Assembly: GCF_014170335.1 (NCBI RefSeq)
Contig: NZ_LZZS01000033.1
Coordinates: forward strand, 186,001-250,000
Direction: 5' to 3'
DNA from: Achromobacter sp. UMC46
GTDB lineage: Bacteria > Pseudomonadota > Gammaproteobacteria > Burkholderiales > Burkholderiaceae_B
DNA: 64,000 nucleotides
Position numbers and translations under genes: made by a program
Shown: positions 57,361-64,000 of the stretch, one piece after another
How positions within the stretch are numbered: position 1 is the stretch's first letter
Layout of the letters: each line of letters begins with the position of its first letter
The notes under the pieces: generated by a model
The model's input: only the letters and a program-made list of their open reading frames with translations
The model's database searches: none
Told to the model about the DNA's origin: nothing

Positions 57361-57843
57361 ATTGCCTGCCTATGTGTGTGAGAGAGATATTACGCCCGGA
57401 AACCCTCTGCACACCAACGCGCTTGATTGACGGCAGGCGGTCATCCGATACCGACTGCGTCCATGCGGAAATTTCGTGTTTCAGCGGCCTGTTTTTCGTC
57501 ACAGATGGCGATACCGGTAATTGATACTCCAAAGGCGATCGCCGGACGCTGTGGTCGGTGAATCATCGGTCTAAGGGCAACGGTCGCGAATTCTAATCCC
57601 GCTGCCCCGACGCGTCTACAAGGGGCTGCGGGGAACGGGTGCGTTAACGGGTTTTCCCTGTGTGGCGGGCGCCGGCAGTGGACCGGTACCGGATAAGGCA
57701 TACTTCGCGACGCTAGGCGCAACCGCGCTCGCGAGGTGCCTTGGGCGTCTCGCGCACAGCGCCCAATTGTGTGGCGTTTTTCCGCGCCGATACCTAATAA
57801 ATTCGCGCCGTTCGATGCGCGAATCGTCAACGAGGAGAGAGGG
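57361..57843. other. Gene-free region with tRNA remnant, upstream of Bug gene
   Basis: No gene with good evidence is seen in these 483 bp. The left part (57361-57560) has lower G+C and probably contains the promoter of the glycosyltransferase gene. The middle holds a decayed tRNA-Pro 3' half (57564-57611). The right part leads to the Bug-protein gene, whose ribosome site GGAGAG lies at 57834-57839. Confidence 0.6.
57564..57611 (+). pseudogene. Decayed tRNA-Pro 3' half (possible att remnant)
   Basis: 57582-57611 matches the tRNA-Pro 3' end at 56210-56239 in 25 of 30 positions without gaps (both read GGTCG at the start, AATCCC in the T arm and GCCCCGAC at the end). Similarity continues weakly leftwards into the anticodon arm with gaps (CATCGGTCTAAGGG). 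It is in the same orientation as the intact tRNA, 1.37 kb away, as expected for the far end of an element integrated in the tRNA 3' end. Confidence 0.6.
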
Positions 57844-58842
57844 ATGGCAGAGCAATTCGGGATGTACGCGGCATGCCGCAAAGTCGGGCGGGCGTTGCTG
57901 CCCGCCGCGCTGGCGCTTGGCTTGACGGCAGGCCAGGCTGCGCATGCCGACGACTACCCGTCGCAGCCGATCAAGTTGATCGTGCCGTTCGCGGCCGGGG
58001 GCGGCAACGACGGGATCGCGCGTCTGCTGGGGCAGTTGCTGTCCGATGGGCTGAAGCAGCCCGTGGTGGTCGAAAACCGTCCTGGCGCCGGCGGCAAGCT
58101 GGGGGTGGAGCAGGGCCTGCGGGCCGCTCCGGACGGCTATACCTTGACCTTGATTTCGAATAGCTATTCGGTCAACCCCAGCCTGTATAAATTGCCGTTC
58201 GATCCGGTAGGCGACATGACGCCAATCGGGATGATTGCGCGTGCCCCGTTCTTCGTTTCGGTCAATCCCAAGGTGCCGGTGGAGACCTTGGCGGACCTCG
58301 TCGCCCTGGCCAAGAAAAAGCCGGGCGTGCTGACGTATGCGTCGTCGGGCACCGGCGGCATTTCGCATCTGGCGACGGAGGCCTTCCTGAAGACGGCGGG
58401 GATTTCCATGATCCACGTGCCGTACAAGGGCTCGGCGCCGGCGCTGACCGATACGGTCTCCGGCCAGGTCGACGCGATGTTGACGACGGCGGGTTCCACG
58501 CTGCCCTATCGGGCGGACAAGCGCCTGAAGGTGCTGGCCGTGACGCTGCCGCAACGCGTGTCGTCGGCGCCGGACATCCCGACGGTGCGCGAGGCGGGGG
58601 TGCCGTATGACGTGACGGTCTGGTACGGCATCATCGCGCCTAAGGACTTGCCGCCCGCGATCCAGGCCAAACTCAATGCGGCGATCAATGCCGCGGTCGT
58701 GCTGCCCGAGATGGCGGACCGGCTGAAGGCGACGGGCGAGGCGGCCGCACCGGGCAGCCCGCAGGACTTCCGTGACCAGATCGTGAAGGAAATCACGCTT
58801 TGGGGGGATGTGGTGCGCGAGGCGGGCGTCACGGTGAACTGA
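57844..58842 (+). CDS. Bug-family tripartite tricarboxylate transporter binding protein
   Basis: 332 residues from the ATG at 57844, with GAGGAGAGAG just ahead. The N-terminus is a Sec signal (RALLPAALALGLTAGQAAHA, cleavage near AHA-DD). Mature part: DDYPSQPIKLIVPFAAGGGN, then VVVENRPGAGGKLGVEQGLR and the beta-loop GVLTYASSGTGGISHLATEA, all signatures of the Bug family that is strongly expanded in Bordetella and Achromobacter. These periplasmic proteins bind carboxylates, amides or aromatic compounds. No TctA/TctB membrane genes are next to it, the usual orphan state. It is convergent with the lipoprotein gene. Confidence 0.93.
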   Translation: MAEQFGMYAACRKVGRALLPAALALGLTAGQAAHADDYPSQPIKLIVPFAAGGGNDGIARLLGQLLSDGLKQPVVVENRPGAGGKLGVEQGLRAAPDGYTLTLISNSYSVNPSLYKLPFDPVGDMTPIGMIARAPFFVSVNPKVPVETLADLVALAKKKPGVLTYASSGTGGISHLATEAFLKTAGISMIHVPYKGSAPALTDTVSGQVDAMLTTAGSTLPYRADKRLKVLAVTLPQRVSSAPDIPTVREAGVPYDVTVWYGIIAPKDLPPAIQAKLNAAINAAVVLPEMADRLKATGEAAAPGSPQDFRDQIVKEITLWGDVVREAGVTVN

Positions 58843-58909
58843 TCCCGTCGCCCCGGCCCATCAATGACAAGCCGTTTGTGCCGGCTCGTCGTTGCCCAGT
58901 GGTTCATGC

Positions 58910-59512
58910 CTACTGAGCAGATTCGAAGACGTAGGTATGGGCGGAGCCCGGGCTCTGGTTGTATAGCGGACACCATCCGTTCACCGGGGCGACCGTGCAG
59001 TACCGATTCTGGCCGTACACCTGGGTGACTTTCCAGGCCTGCGTGTTGTCGGCGCGTTCAAGCAGGTACTGCATCCGCACGCCGCGTTCTTTCTTGTCCC
59101 GTTCGTCGATGTTCATGACGTAGCCTGGGGTGGGCGGCTTGGCATTCCGGATGTGGGCGACGACCAGCGCGCGGGTGTCGGATTGGACATCGACATTGAC
59201 GATTTCCCGTTCGTAGCTTTCCGGGTCGCATTGGTCGTTGGCAGCCAGATTGGCCTGAAGCCCTTGCGTCGACAAGCTGTCGCGGGCGGCGCGGAACGGG
59301 CGGTACAACTCGGCCGATTCCTTGCAGACGGTGACCGCGTACCGTGCTTCTTCGTCGCGGACATGCCACCAGGATTTCACGGCGGCGTCCGGGGTATTGG
59401 CCGCCACCGTCAATTGCGGCGTCGCTGCTTGCAGGCGAGTCCAAGGCGATTCTTCTTTGGAGCAGCCGGCCAACACGATGGCCAGCGCCAGCAGCAATGC
59501 GGGTTTTGTCAC
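58910..59512 (-). CDS. Hypothetical lipoprotein (200 aa)
   Basis: Begins at a GTG (59512): (M)TKPALLLALAIVLAGCSKEE, a lipoprotein signal with lipobox LAGC, so lipidation at Cys17. The mature part has several Cys (VTVCKESAEL, NDQCDPESYE, NRYCTVAPVN, GWCPLYNQSP) that may form disulphides in the periplasm. It ends with a beta-rich segment (AWKVTQVYGQNRYCTVAPVN). No family is recognised. It lies 71 nt after the BamE-like lipoprotein gene on the same strand, possibly in one transcript with it and the adhesin. Confidence 0.8.
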   Translation of the reverse strand: MTKPALLLALAIVLAGCSKEESPWTRLQAATPQLTVAANTPDAAVKSWWHVRDEEARYAVTVCKESAELYRPFRAARDSLSTQGLQANLAANDQCDPESYEREIVNVDVQSDTRALVVAHIRNAKPPTPGYVMNIDERDKKERGVRMQYLLERADNTQAWKVTQVYGQNRYCTVAPVNGWCPLYNQSPGSAHTYVFESAQ

Positions 59513-59583
59513 GACTACGGATCCGGTGATTTAGGGTGGCGTCATGATACCGCTTCCGAATGGCGGCTTGGCGGCGCCTTCCC

Positions 59584-60060
59584 TCAGCGTGCCGGGATCT
59601 GCAGGGTGTGTTCGGGACGTTGGACGGCCGGGGCGTGAGCGCGCAGGAGCGCAGGTTCTGGTCCCGCGCAGTTTTCCGGCTTCCATTGATAAGAGGCGGC
59701 TCGCATGTCCTGATCGAATTTGATTTTCAATTGACAGGCGCCGACGTTTGCCGACGGCGTGCCGCTAGTGCTGACCTGGAAGAGATAGTTCCATTCCCGA
59801 ACGTAGAAGAACCCCTCATTGAAATGGGGCATGCCCAACAGGCCGTACAACTGGTCTTTGGTCATCCCCTGCTTCAACATCCGGAGATTATCGGGGTTGG
59901 GGTAGGCCCCTTCCCGCGGCCAGGCCTTTTCCGGTGCTGGAAAGCTGGCTAGCGCGGCCGCGTCCGTCCCGACGGACGCGAAGGAACATGCCTGCAAGAG
60001 CATCAGGGCGGAGATCACAAGGGCCCGGGCCGTCCAAATTTTGTTTGTCTTCATGATCAT
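59584..60060 (-). CDS. BamE/SmpA-OmlA-like outer-membrane lipoprotein
   Basis: 158 residues; start ATG at 60060 or, two codons later, 60054 (MKTNKIWTARALVISALMLL). The lipobox is LQAC, so the mature protein begins at Cys. The central part NLRMLKQGMTKDQLYGLLGM followed by PHFNEGFFYVREWNYLFQV is the BamE/SmpA-OmlA beta fold (typical GMTkxQvxxLLGxP). A Cys pair (GACQLKIKFD, PENCAGPEP) may form a disulphide. Standard BamE belongs to the beta-barrel assembly machine, but this gene follows a trimeric autotransporter by 61 nt, so it may be a dedicated helper for that adhesin; the related TpgA of other bacteria has a comparable gene position. Confidence 0.8.
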   Translation of the reverse strand: MIMKTNKIWTARALVISALMLLQACSFASVGTDAAALASFPAPEKAWPREGAYPNPDNLRMLKQGMTKDQLYGLLGMPHFNEGFFYVREWNYLFQVSTSGTPSANVGACQLKIKFDQDMRAASYQWKPENCAGPEPALLRAHAPAVQRPEHTLQIPAR

Positions 60061-60121
60061 TCAACCAGAGAGGATTTGCCTGCGGCCGGGGCGGCCGCAG
60101 GGAGGATTGGCGACGAGTGGA

Positions 60122-63055
60122 TTACCAGTGGAAGCCCACGCCCACGCCGGCGCCTACCTCGCCCCGGGTATTGGTGGTGGCGTTTGCCTTGAAGACCCAC
60201 TTGCCGCTTTCGGACATGCCGGAAACACCGACTGCCATGCCGCTTTGGCCGCCGTACGTACCGCCGCCAAGCGAGAACATGCCCTTGCCCGGTAGAGTCG
60301 CTTGCGGCAGCGCCGCCATGGCCATCGCGGATGCCGTGCCCGCGTTGGCATCGTTGCGCAGGTTGCTCAGCTTTCCATTCGTGTAGTTGATGACGTCGTT
60401 CTTGGCGTCGTTCAACTGCGAAACGTTGACCCCGTCGGTCGGGGCCGTGCCTGCCGCCATGTTCGTGATCTGGCGTTCGCCGCCGGCGTAACCCACCGAC
60501 ACGGAGTTGTCGCGGTTGGTCGCGGAATCCGCCCCCAACGCCACGCTGTTGGTGTGCGACGCCTGCGCGCCGGCGCCGACTGCGACCGAGTTGTTCGCGC
60601 TGGCGTTGGCGTTCTGTCCCGTTGCGACGCTCTTCTTGCCCGAGGCGCGCGCGCCGCTGCCCGTGGCGGTTGCCCCGGACGCGGACGCTTTGGCATTTGC
60701 GCCGACGGCGACGGTTTCTTCCGCCGAAGACACGGCGCTGTTGCCGATGGCCACACCGTTCTTCGCGGTGACGTTCGCGTTGGCGCCGGATGCGACGCCG
60801 TTGGTGCCGGCCTGCACGGTCGCCTTGTCGGCGTCCGTGTTGGTGCCGTCCGCCTTAAAGTAGCGCGAGCCGTTCTCCAGATCGTTGATGTTCGAGATGA
60901 ACGTGTTTTCGATATTGGTCACGCGGCCATCGATGTTCTCGACCTTTTGGTTGGTCTCGAAAAGCTGGCTGCCGTTGACGGCGTCGGTACTGGTCTTGGA
61001 AAGCACGCCCTGGCTGACGTTGGTGATCGTCGTGCCGCCGGTCTTTCCGCCGTCCGTCGAGGCGGCGCCTTCCAGCGTGACCTTGTCCTTGGACGAGCCG
61101 GTGGCACCGTCGTACTTCACCGCGCGGTCATTGGCCGCGGGAGTCGTCGGAATGGCGCTGACTGCGGACCGCAACTGGCTGACGTTGACCGCGTCGGTGT
61201 CGGCGGAGCCGGCAGCGACGTTGGTGATGCGTCGTTCACTGCCGGCCGAACCGACAGAGACTTCGCCGACCGGGGTCAGGCCCGCCAGCATGAACAGCGG
61301 GTTCGGGTTGTAGGCGGCCGAGATCAGGCTTGCGTTTGCGATGCTGTTGGCGCCCAGCGCGACGCTGTTGGCGGTGGTCGCCCGGGCGGCGAGACCGATC
61401 GCGACGCTGGAGTCACCCGATGCTTCGCTGATGCCACCCAGCGCCACGGAGAAATTACCCGTGGCTTTGTTGTTGACGCCGATGGCCACGCTCGAATCGC
61501 CCTTGGCCTTGCTGAGCGTGCCGATGGCGACGCTGTCGGTGTTCGACGATTCGCTGTTGATGCCGGCCGCGATCGAGCCTGGGCCGTTGGCGACGGCGCC
61601 CGTGCCGATGGCGACTGCATCCTGGCCGGCGGCCTGGGAGTCGGCGCCGGTGGAGTTGGCGTGGAAATACTTGGTGCCCGTGTTGTAGACGTTTTCGATG
61701 CGGTCGCCGATCGCCGTGGAGTCGGTGGTCACTTTTTTCAACTGGGCGACATTGACGGCGTCGGAGTCTTCCGCACCAGCCGACAAACCGGTGATGCGGC
61801 GGTTGCCCACGTTCACTTCACCGGTGGCTTTGCCGCCGACGAGATAGGCGTCGTTGTTCAACGTAGCGCCCGAGGCGACGGAACCGGCGCCCAGCGCAAC
61901 ACTGTTGTCGGCGGTGGCGCGGGCGGCCAGGCCGATGGCGACGCTGGAGTCACCCGATGCTTCGCTGATGCTGCCCAGCGCCACGGAGAAATCGCCCGTG
62001 GCTTTGTTGTTGACGCCGATGGCCACGCTCGAATCGCCCTTGGCCTTGCTGAGCGTGCCGATGGCGACGCTGTCGGTGTTCGACGATTCGCTGTTGATGC
62101 CGGCCGCGATCGAGCCTGGGCCGTTGGCGATGGCGCCCGTGCCGATGGCGACCGCATCCTGGCCGGCGGCCTGGGAGTCGGCGCCGGTGGAGTTGGCGTG
62201 GAAATACTTGATGCCCGTGTTGTAGACGTTCTCGATACGGTCGCTGATCGTCGTGGAGTCGGTGGCCACTTGTTTCAACTGCGCGACGTTGACGGCGTCG
62301 GAATCTTCCGCGCCGGCCGACAAACCGGTGATGCGGCGGTTGCCCACGTTCACTTCACCCGTCGCTTTGCCGCCGACGAGATAGGCGTCGTTGTTCAACG
62401 TAGCGCCCGAGGCGACGGAACCGGCACCTAGCGCGACGCTATTGTCGGCGGTCGCACGGGCAGCCAAGCCGATCGCGACGCTGGAGTCACCCGATGCTTC
62501 GCTGATGCCGCCCAGCGCCACGGCGAAATCGCCCTTGGCTTTGCTGCCAACGCCAATGGCGGCGCTTGAGTCGCCTTGCGCGCGGCTGAGCGTGCCGATG
62601 GCGACGCTGTCGGTATTCGATGATTCGCTGTCGACGCCGGCGGCCAGTGAGCCCGGGCTGTTGGCGACGGCGCCCGTGCCGATGGCGATCGCATCCTGGC
62701 CGGTGGCCTGGGCGTCGGCGCCGGTGGAGTTGGCGTGGAAATACTTGGTGCCGGTGTTGTAGACGTTCTCGATACTGTCGCCGATCGTCGTGGAGGCGTC
62801 TGCCACTTGTCTCAACTGCGCGACGTTGACGGCATTGGTGCCGGTCGCGCCGTCGTTGGCATAGTTGGCTGCCGGGGTACCGTTGTCGTTCACGCTGTAA
62901 TAGTGCGTTTGGGCGGCGGCGGTGGAGGCGATCAGTGCGCCAATCACACCGGCCAGCAGGCGAGTCGAGCGCTTTTTCTTGCCCTTGGCAAGCTCGGATG
63001 CCACGACCCACTGGCCGGTAGCCTCGTTAAATATGCACTTATAGACCTTATTCAT
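60122..63055 (-). CDS. YadA-type trimeric autotransporter adhesin
   Basis: 977 residues from the ATG at 63055, with GAGAG 6 nt before it. The N-terminus MNKVYKCIFNEATGQWVVAS is the extended signal-peptide region (ESPR), followed by a hydrophobic core (LLAGVIGALIASTAAAQ). Then come YadA head repeats of the SVAIG/SVALG type, neck motifs (DAVNVAQLKQV), three near-identical 179-residue modules (about 84-580), a short stalk (KVENIDGRVTNIENTFISNI), a second head (residues about 745-860) and the C-terminal membrane anchor (LPGKGMFSLGGGTYGGQSGM, ending EVGAGVGVGFHW). It forms homotrimers on the cell surface and binds host matrix or other cells. Copy number of the modules may vary between strains. The upstream regulator gene and downstream lipoprotein genes are on the same strand. 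Confidence 0.94.
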   Translation of the reverse strand: MNKVYKCIFNEATGQWVVASELAKGKKKRSTRLLAGVIGALIASTAAAQTHYYSVNDNGTPAANYANDGATGTNAVNVAQLRQVADASTTIGDSIENVYNTGTKYFHANSTGADAQATGQDAIAIGTGAVANSPGSLAAGVDSESSNTDSVAIGTLSRAQGDSSAAIGVGSKAKGDFAVALGGISEASGDSSVAIGLAARATADNSVALGAGSVASGATLNNDAYLVGGKATGEVNVGNRRITGLSAGAEDSDAVNVAQLKQVATDSTTISDRIENVYNTGIKYFHANSTGADSQAAGQDAVAIGTGAIANGPGSIAAGINSESSNTDSVAIGTLSKAKGDSSVAIGVNNKATGDFSVALGSISEASGDSSVAIGLAARATADNSVALGAGSVASGATLNNDAYLVGGKATGEVNVGNRRITGLSAGAEDSDAVNVAQLKKVTTDSTAIGDRIENVYNTGTKYFHANSTGADSQAAGQDAVAIGTGAVANGPGSIAAGINSESSNTDSVAIGTLSKAKGDSSVAIGVNNKATGNFSVALGGISEASGDSSVAIGLAARATTANSVALGANSIANASLISAAYNPNPLFMLAGLTPVGEVSVGSAGSERRITNVAAGSADTDAVNVSQLRSAVSAIPTTPAANDRAVKYDGATGSSKDKVTLEGAASTDGGKTGGTTITNVSQGVLSKTSTDAVNGSQLFETNQKVENIDGRVTNIENTFISNINDLENGSRYFKADGTNTDADKATVQAGTNGVASGANANVTAKNGVAIGNSAVSSAEETVAVGANAKASASGATATGSGARASGKKSVATGQNANASANNSVAVGAGAQASHTNSVALGADSATNRDNSVSVGYAGGERQITNMAAGTAPTDGVNVSQLNDAKNDVINYTNGKLSNLRNDANAGTASAMAMAALPQATLPGKGMFSLGGGTYGGQSGMAVGVSGMSESGKWVFKANATTNTRGEVGAGVGVGFHW
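61340..62806 (-). repeat. Tandem 537-bp repeats in the adhesin gene (two full, one partial)
   Basis: Three in-frame copies at about 62270-62806, 61733-62269 and 61340-61732. Each encodes IENVYNTG, YFHANSTGAD, ESSNTDSVAIGTL, ISEASGDSSVAIGLAARAT; full copies end VNVGNRRITGLSAGAEDSD. Copies 2 and 3 are almost identical in DNA; copy 1 has more differences. Confidence 0.9.
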
Positions 63056-63175
63056 TTTCAACTCTCAGTACAGTGGCTCAGGCAATCATTCCTGCGGGTT
63101 GCGCCTCCGGTCCGGCCTCAGCCAGTACGTGTCGACGCGTTAATGCAAGGATGAAACTGCTGACCTGTTCTGAGG

Positions 63176-63619
63176 TTAGGAATCAGATGAACCGGAGGCC
63201 GGAAATTTCCGAATGGGCGTGACTGCGGCGAGTGTCTGGGCCAATAGCGTCTGTGTCGCCAAGAGCAATGCCGCATCGACGCGCAGGGCTTTGGCAAAGA
63301 GTTCGACGGTCCATTGGCACAGTTCCACGTCGCCGCGGTCCAGCGCCAATAGCGTCGGGTTGAGCATGTGCGTGCGTTGCTGCAAAGAGGACAAGGAAAG
63401 GCCGCGATGGGTGCGCCATGCCCGCAATGCGCTGAAGTGGCGTTCGGTCACCATTTCCAGCACGGGAGGCGGAAGCGCCGATCCCGAGCTGCGCACGCGA
63501 TGGGAATTGGCCGACGTCAACACCGGAATCTGTCGCAAGGCATGCGGGGCGTTGTGGACGGCGAAGCTGCGCCCGCTCTTCGGGAAGAGGCTGAACATCA
63601 TGATTTCAGAAGCGGCCAT
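63176..63619 (-). CDS. XRE-like helix-turn-helix regulator upstream of the adhesin
   Basis: 147 residues from the ATG at 63619 (MAASEIMMFSLFPKSGRSFA); this start has GGAG 8 nt ahead. A longer frame from 63718 lacks such a site. The C-terminal half fits a Cro/C1-type HTH: HFSALRAWRTHRGLSLSSLQ, QRTHMLNPTLLALDRGDVEL, CQWTVELFAKALRVDAALLL. The N-terminal ~65 residues are unassigned. It is 120 nt ahead of the adhesin gene on the same strand, so it is a candidate regulator of adhesin expression. The family call rests on pattern only. Confidence 0.65.
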   Translation of the reverse strand: MAASEIMMFSLFPKSGRSFAVHNAPHALRQIPVLTSANSHRVRSSGSALPPPVLEMVTERHFSALRAWRTHRGLSLSSLQQRTHMLNPTLLALDRGDVELCQWTVELFAKALRVDAALLLATQTLLAQTLAAVTPIRKFPASGSSDS

Positions 63620-63904
63620 GGTGGGATCTCCGCAGAAGCGGGCGTCGAGCGTGCAAATCGTGTCCGGCGGAGTATGTATGCCGGGCGATTCCTGGGGTGT
63701 AGGAAACATCACAGCCACGCTGAGGAAGATTCCGAACGCGAATGCACGAAAACGTGCATCGGACCTTGCGGGAAAGCTAAGAATTTTCTTCAGAATATTG
63801 GGAAATTTCGACAGGTGATTTGAAGCTCAACTGTTGCAGACTTGACCATCGGGAGGCGGTGTTCGCGGTCCTGGTGTTGCGGCAGCAGAAGGGAGGGCAC
63901 AGAC
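63620..63904. other. Divergent intergenic region
   Basis: 285 bp between the HTH gene (leftward) and a gene leaving the window (rightward). An AT-rich patch around 63775-63830 is the most likely place for promoters. No RNA gene or repeat recognised. Confidence 0.4.
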
Positions 63905-64000
63905 ATGGTGGCGCGTGCATTGATAATTTCAGATAGCCTGGCGAACTACGGCGCCTTTCATCGGCATTTGCAGCAGTATCCGGACTCCGCCCTTTGGGTG
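63905..64000 (+). CDS. Unknown gene, N-terminal 32 codons (cut by window edge)
   Basis: The ATG at 63905 with GGGAGGG 8-14 nt upstream opens a frame that stays open to the window end: MVARALIISDSLANYGAFHR, then HLQQYPDSALWV. The first strand ARALIISDS resembles the start of a receiver or receiver-like domain, as in some LuxR-type regulators, but 32 residues are too few for a family call. Confidence 0.5.
   Translation, partial: MVARALIISDSLANYGAFHRHLQQYPDSALWV

Noticed and set aside
57441..57881. Minus-strand open frame in the gap before the Bug gene
   Set aside because: It crosses the tRNA remnant and the Bug-gene ribosome site and has no family pattern.
60302..62431. Long open frame on the plus strand opposite the adhesin
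   Set aside because: It mirrors the repeats of the autotransporter gene; Asp/Gly/Arg-rich with no start site or known domain.

Overview
The window is GC-rich (roughly two-thirds G+C by eye) and almost fully coding. Gene content and order point to a betaproteobacterium of the Alcaligenaceae, most likely the Achromobacter/Bordetella group. The reasons are the protein flavour of the housekeeping genes, a Bug-type (tripartite tricarboxylate transporter) binding protein, a CaiB-type CoA-transferase next to an uptake system, and the betaproteobacterial block yhbY / rlmE-ftsH-folP-glmM. The genus is inferred from family knowledge, not from a database search.

Layout. 1-2.5 kb: acetate uptake and activation on the minus strand (DUF485 protein, actP, acs cut by the window edge). 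2.7-10.3 kb: an MFS transporter with a tiny membrane protein, then an AddB-like/AddA-like double-strand-break repair pair. 10.3-10.8 kb: a nest of simple repeats and REP-like palindromes around the 4.5S signal recognition particle RNA gene. 10.8-14.1 kb: dnaX-ybaB-recR. 14.1-18.0 kb: a CoA-transferase plus ABC importer operon of unknown substrate. 18.1-21.9 kb (minus): a bacteriophytochrome light-sensing operon of photoreceptor kinase, single-domain response regulator, degenerate kinase-like phosphotransfer candidate and the heme oxygenase that makes the chromophore. 22-29 kb: AhpD-like protein, transaldolase, carAB and an SDR. 29.1-34.9 kb (minus): phosphatase, LysR regulator and an Fe3+/AfuA-type ABC importer. 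35-38.6 kb: FlxA-like protein, nucleobase permease and chemoreceptor. 39.2-45.4 kb: greA, yhbY, rlmE, ftsH, folP, glmM.

45.6-54.5 kb looks like a phosphate-stress block: olsB (phosphorus-free ornithine lipids), ppx and ppk (polyphosphate turnover) and pstSCAB (high-affinity phosphate uptake). PhoB-box-like direct repeats lie upstream of ppk and pstS, each 10 nt from a -10-like hexamer. 54.6-58.8 kb: an aromatic-acid MFS transporter, tRNA-Pro(UGG), and a short segment with a family-9 glycosyltransferase ending at a decayed second copy of the tRNA 3' half, which suggests a remnant tRNA-targeted insertion; then a Bug-type binding protein. 58.9-64 kb: two lipoproteins (one BamE-like), a YadA-type trimeric autotransporter with three near-identical 179-residue modules, a helix-turn-helix regulator and a gene running off the window end.

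No CRISPR array, complete prophage, insertion sequence or rRNA gene was seen. The most noteworthy items are the phytochrome operon with its degenerate kinase-like protein, the tRNA-Pro remnant island, the repeat nest that includes an inverted copy of the 5' arm of the 4.5S RNA, the phosphate-stress block, and the two terminator-like hairpins in the greA leader.
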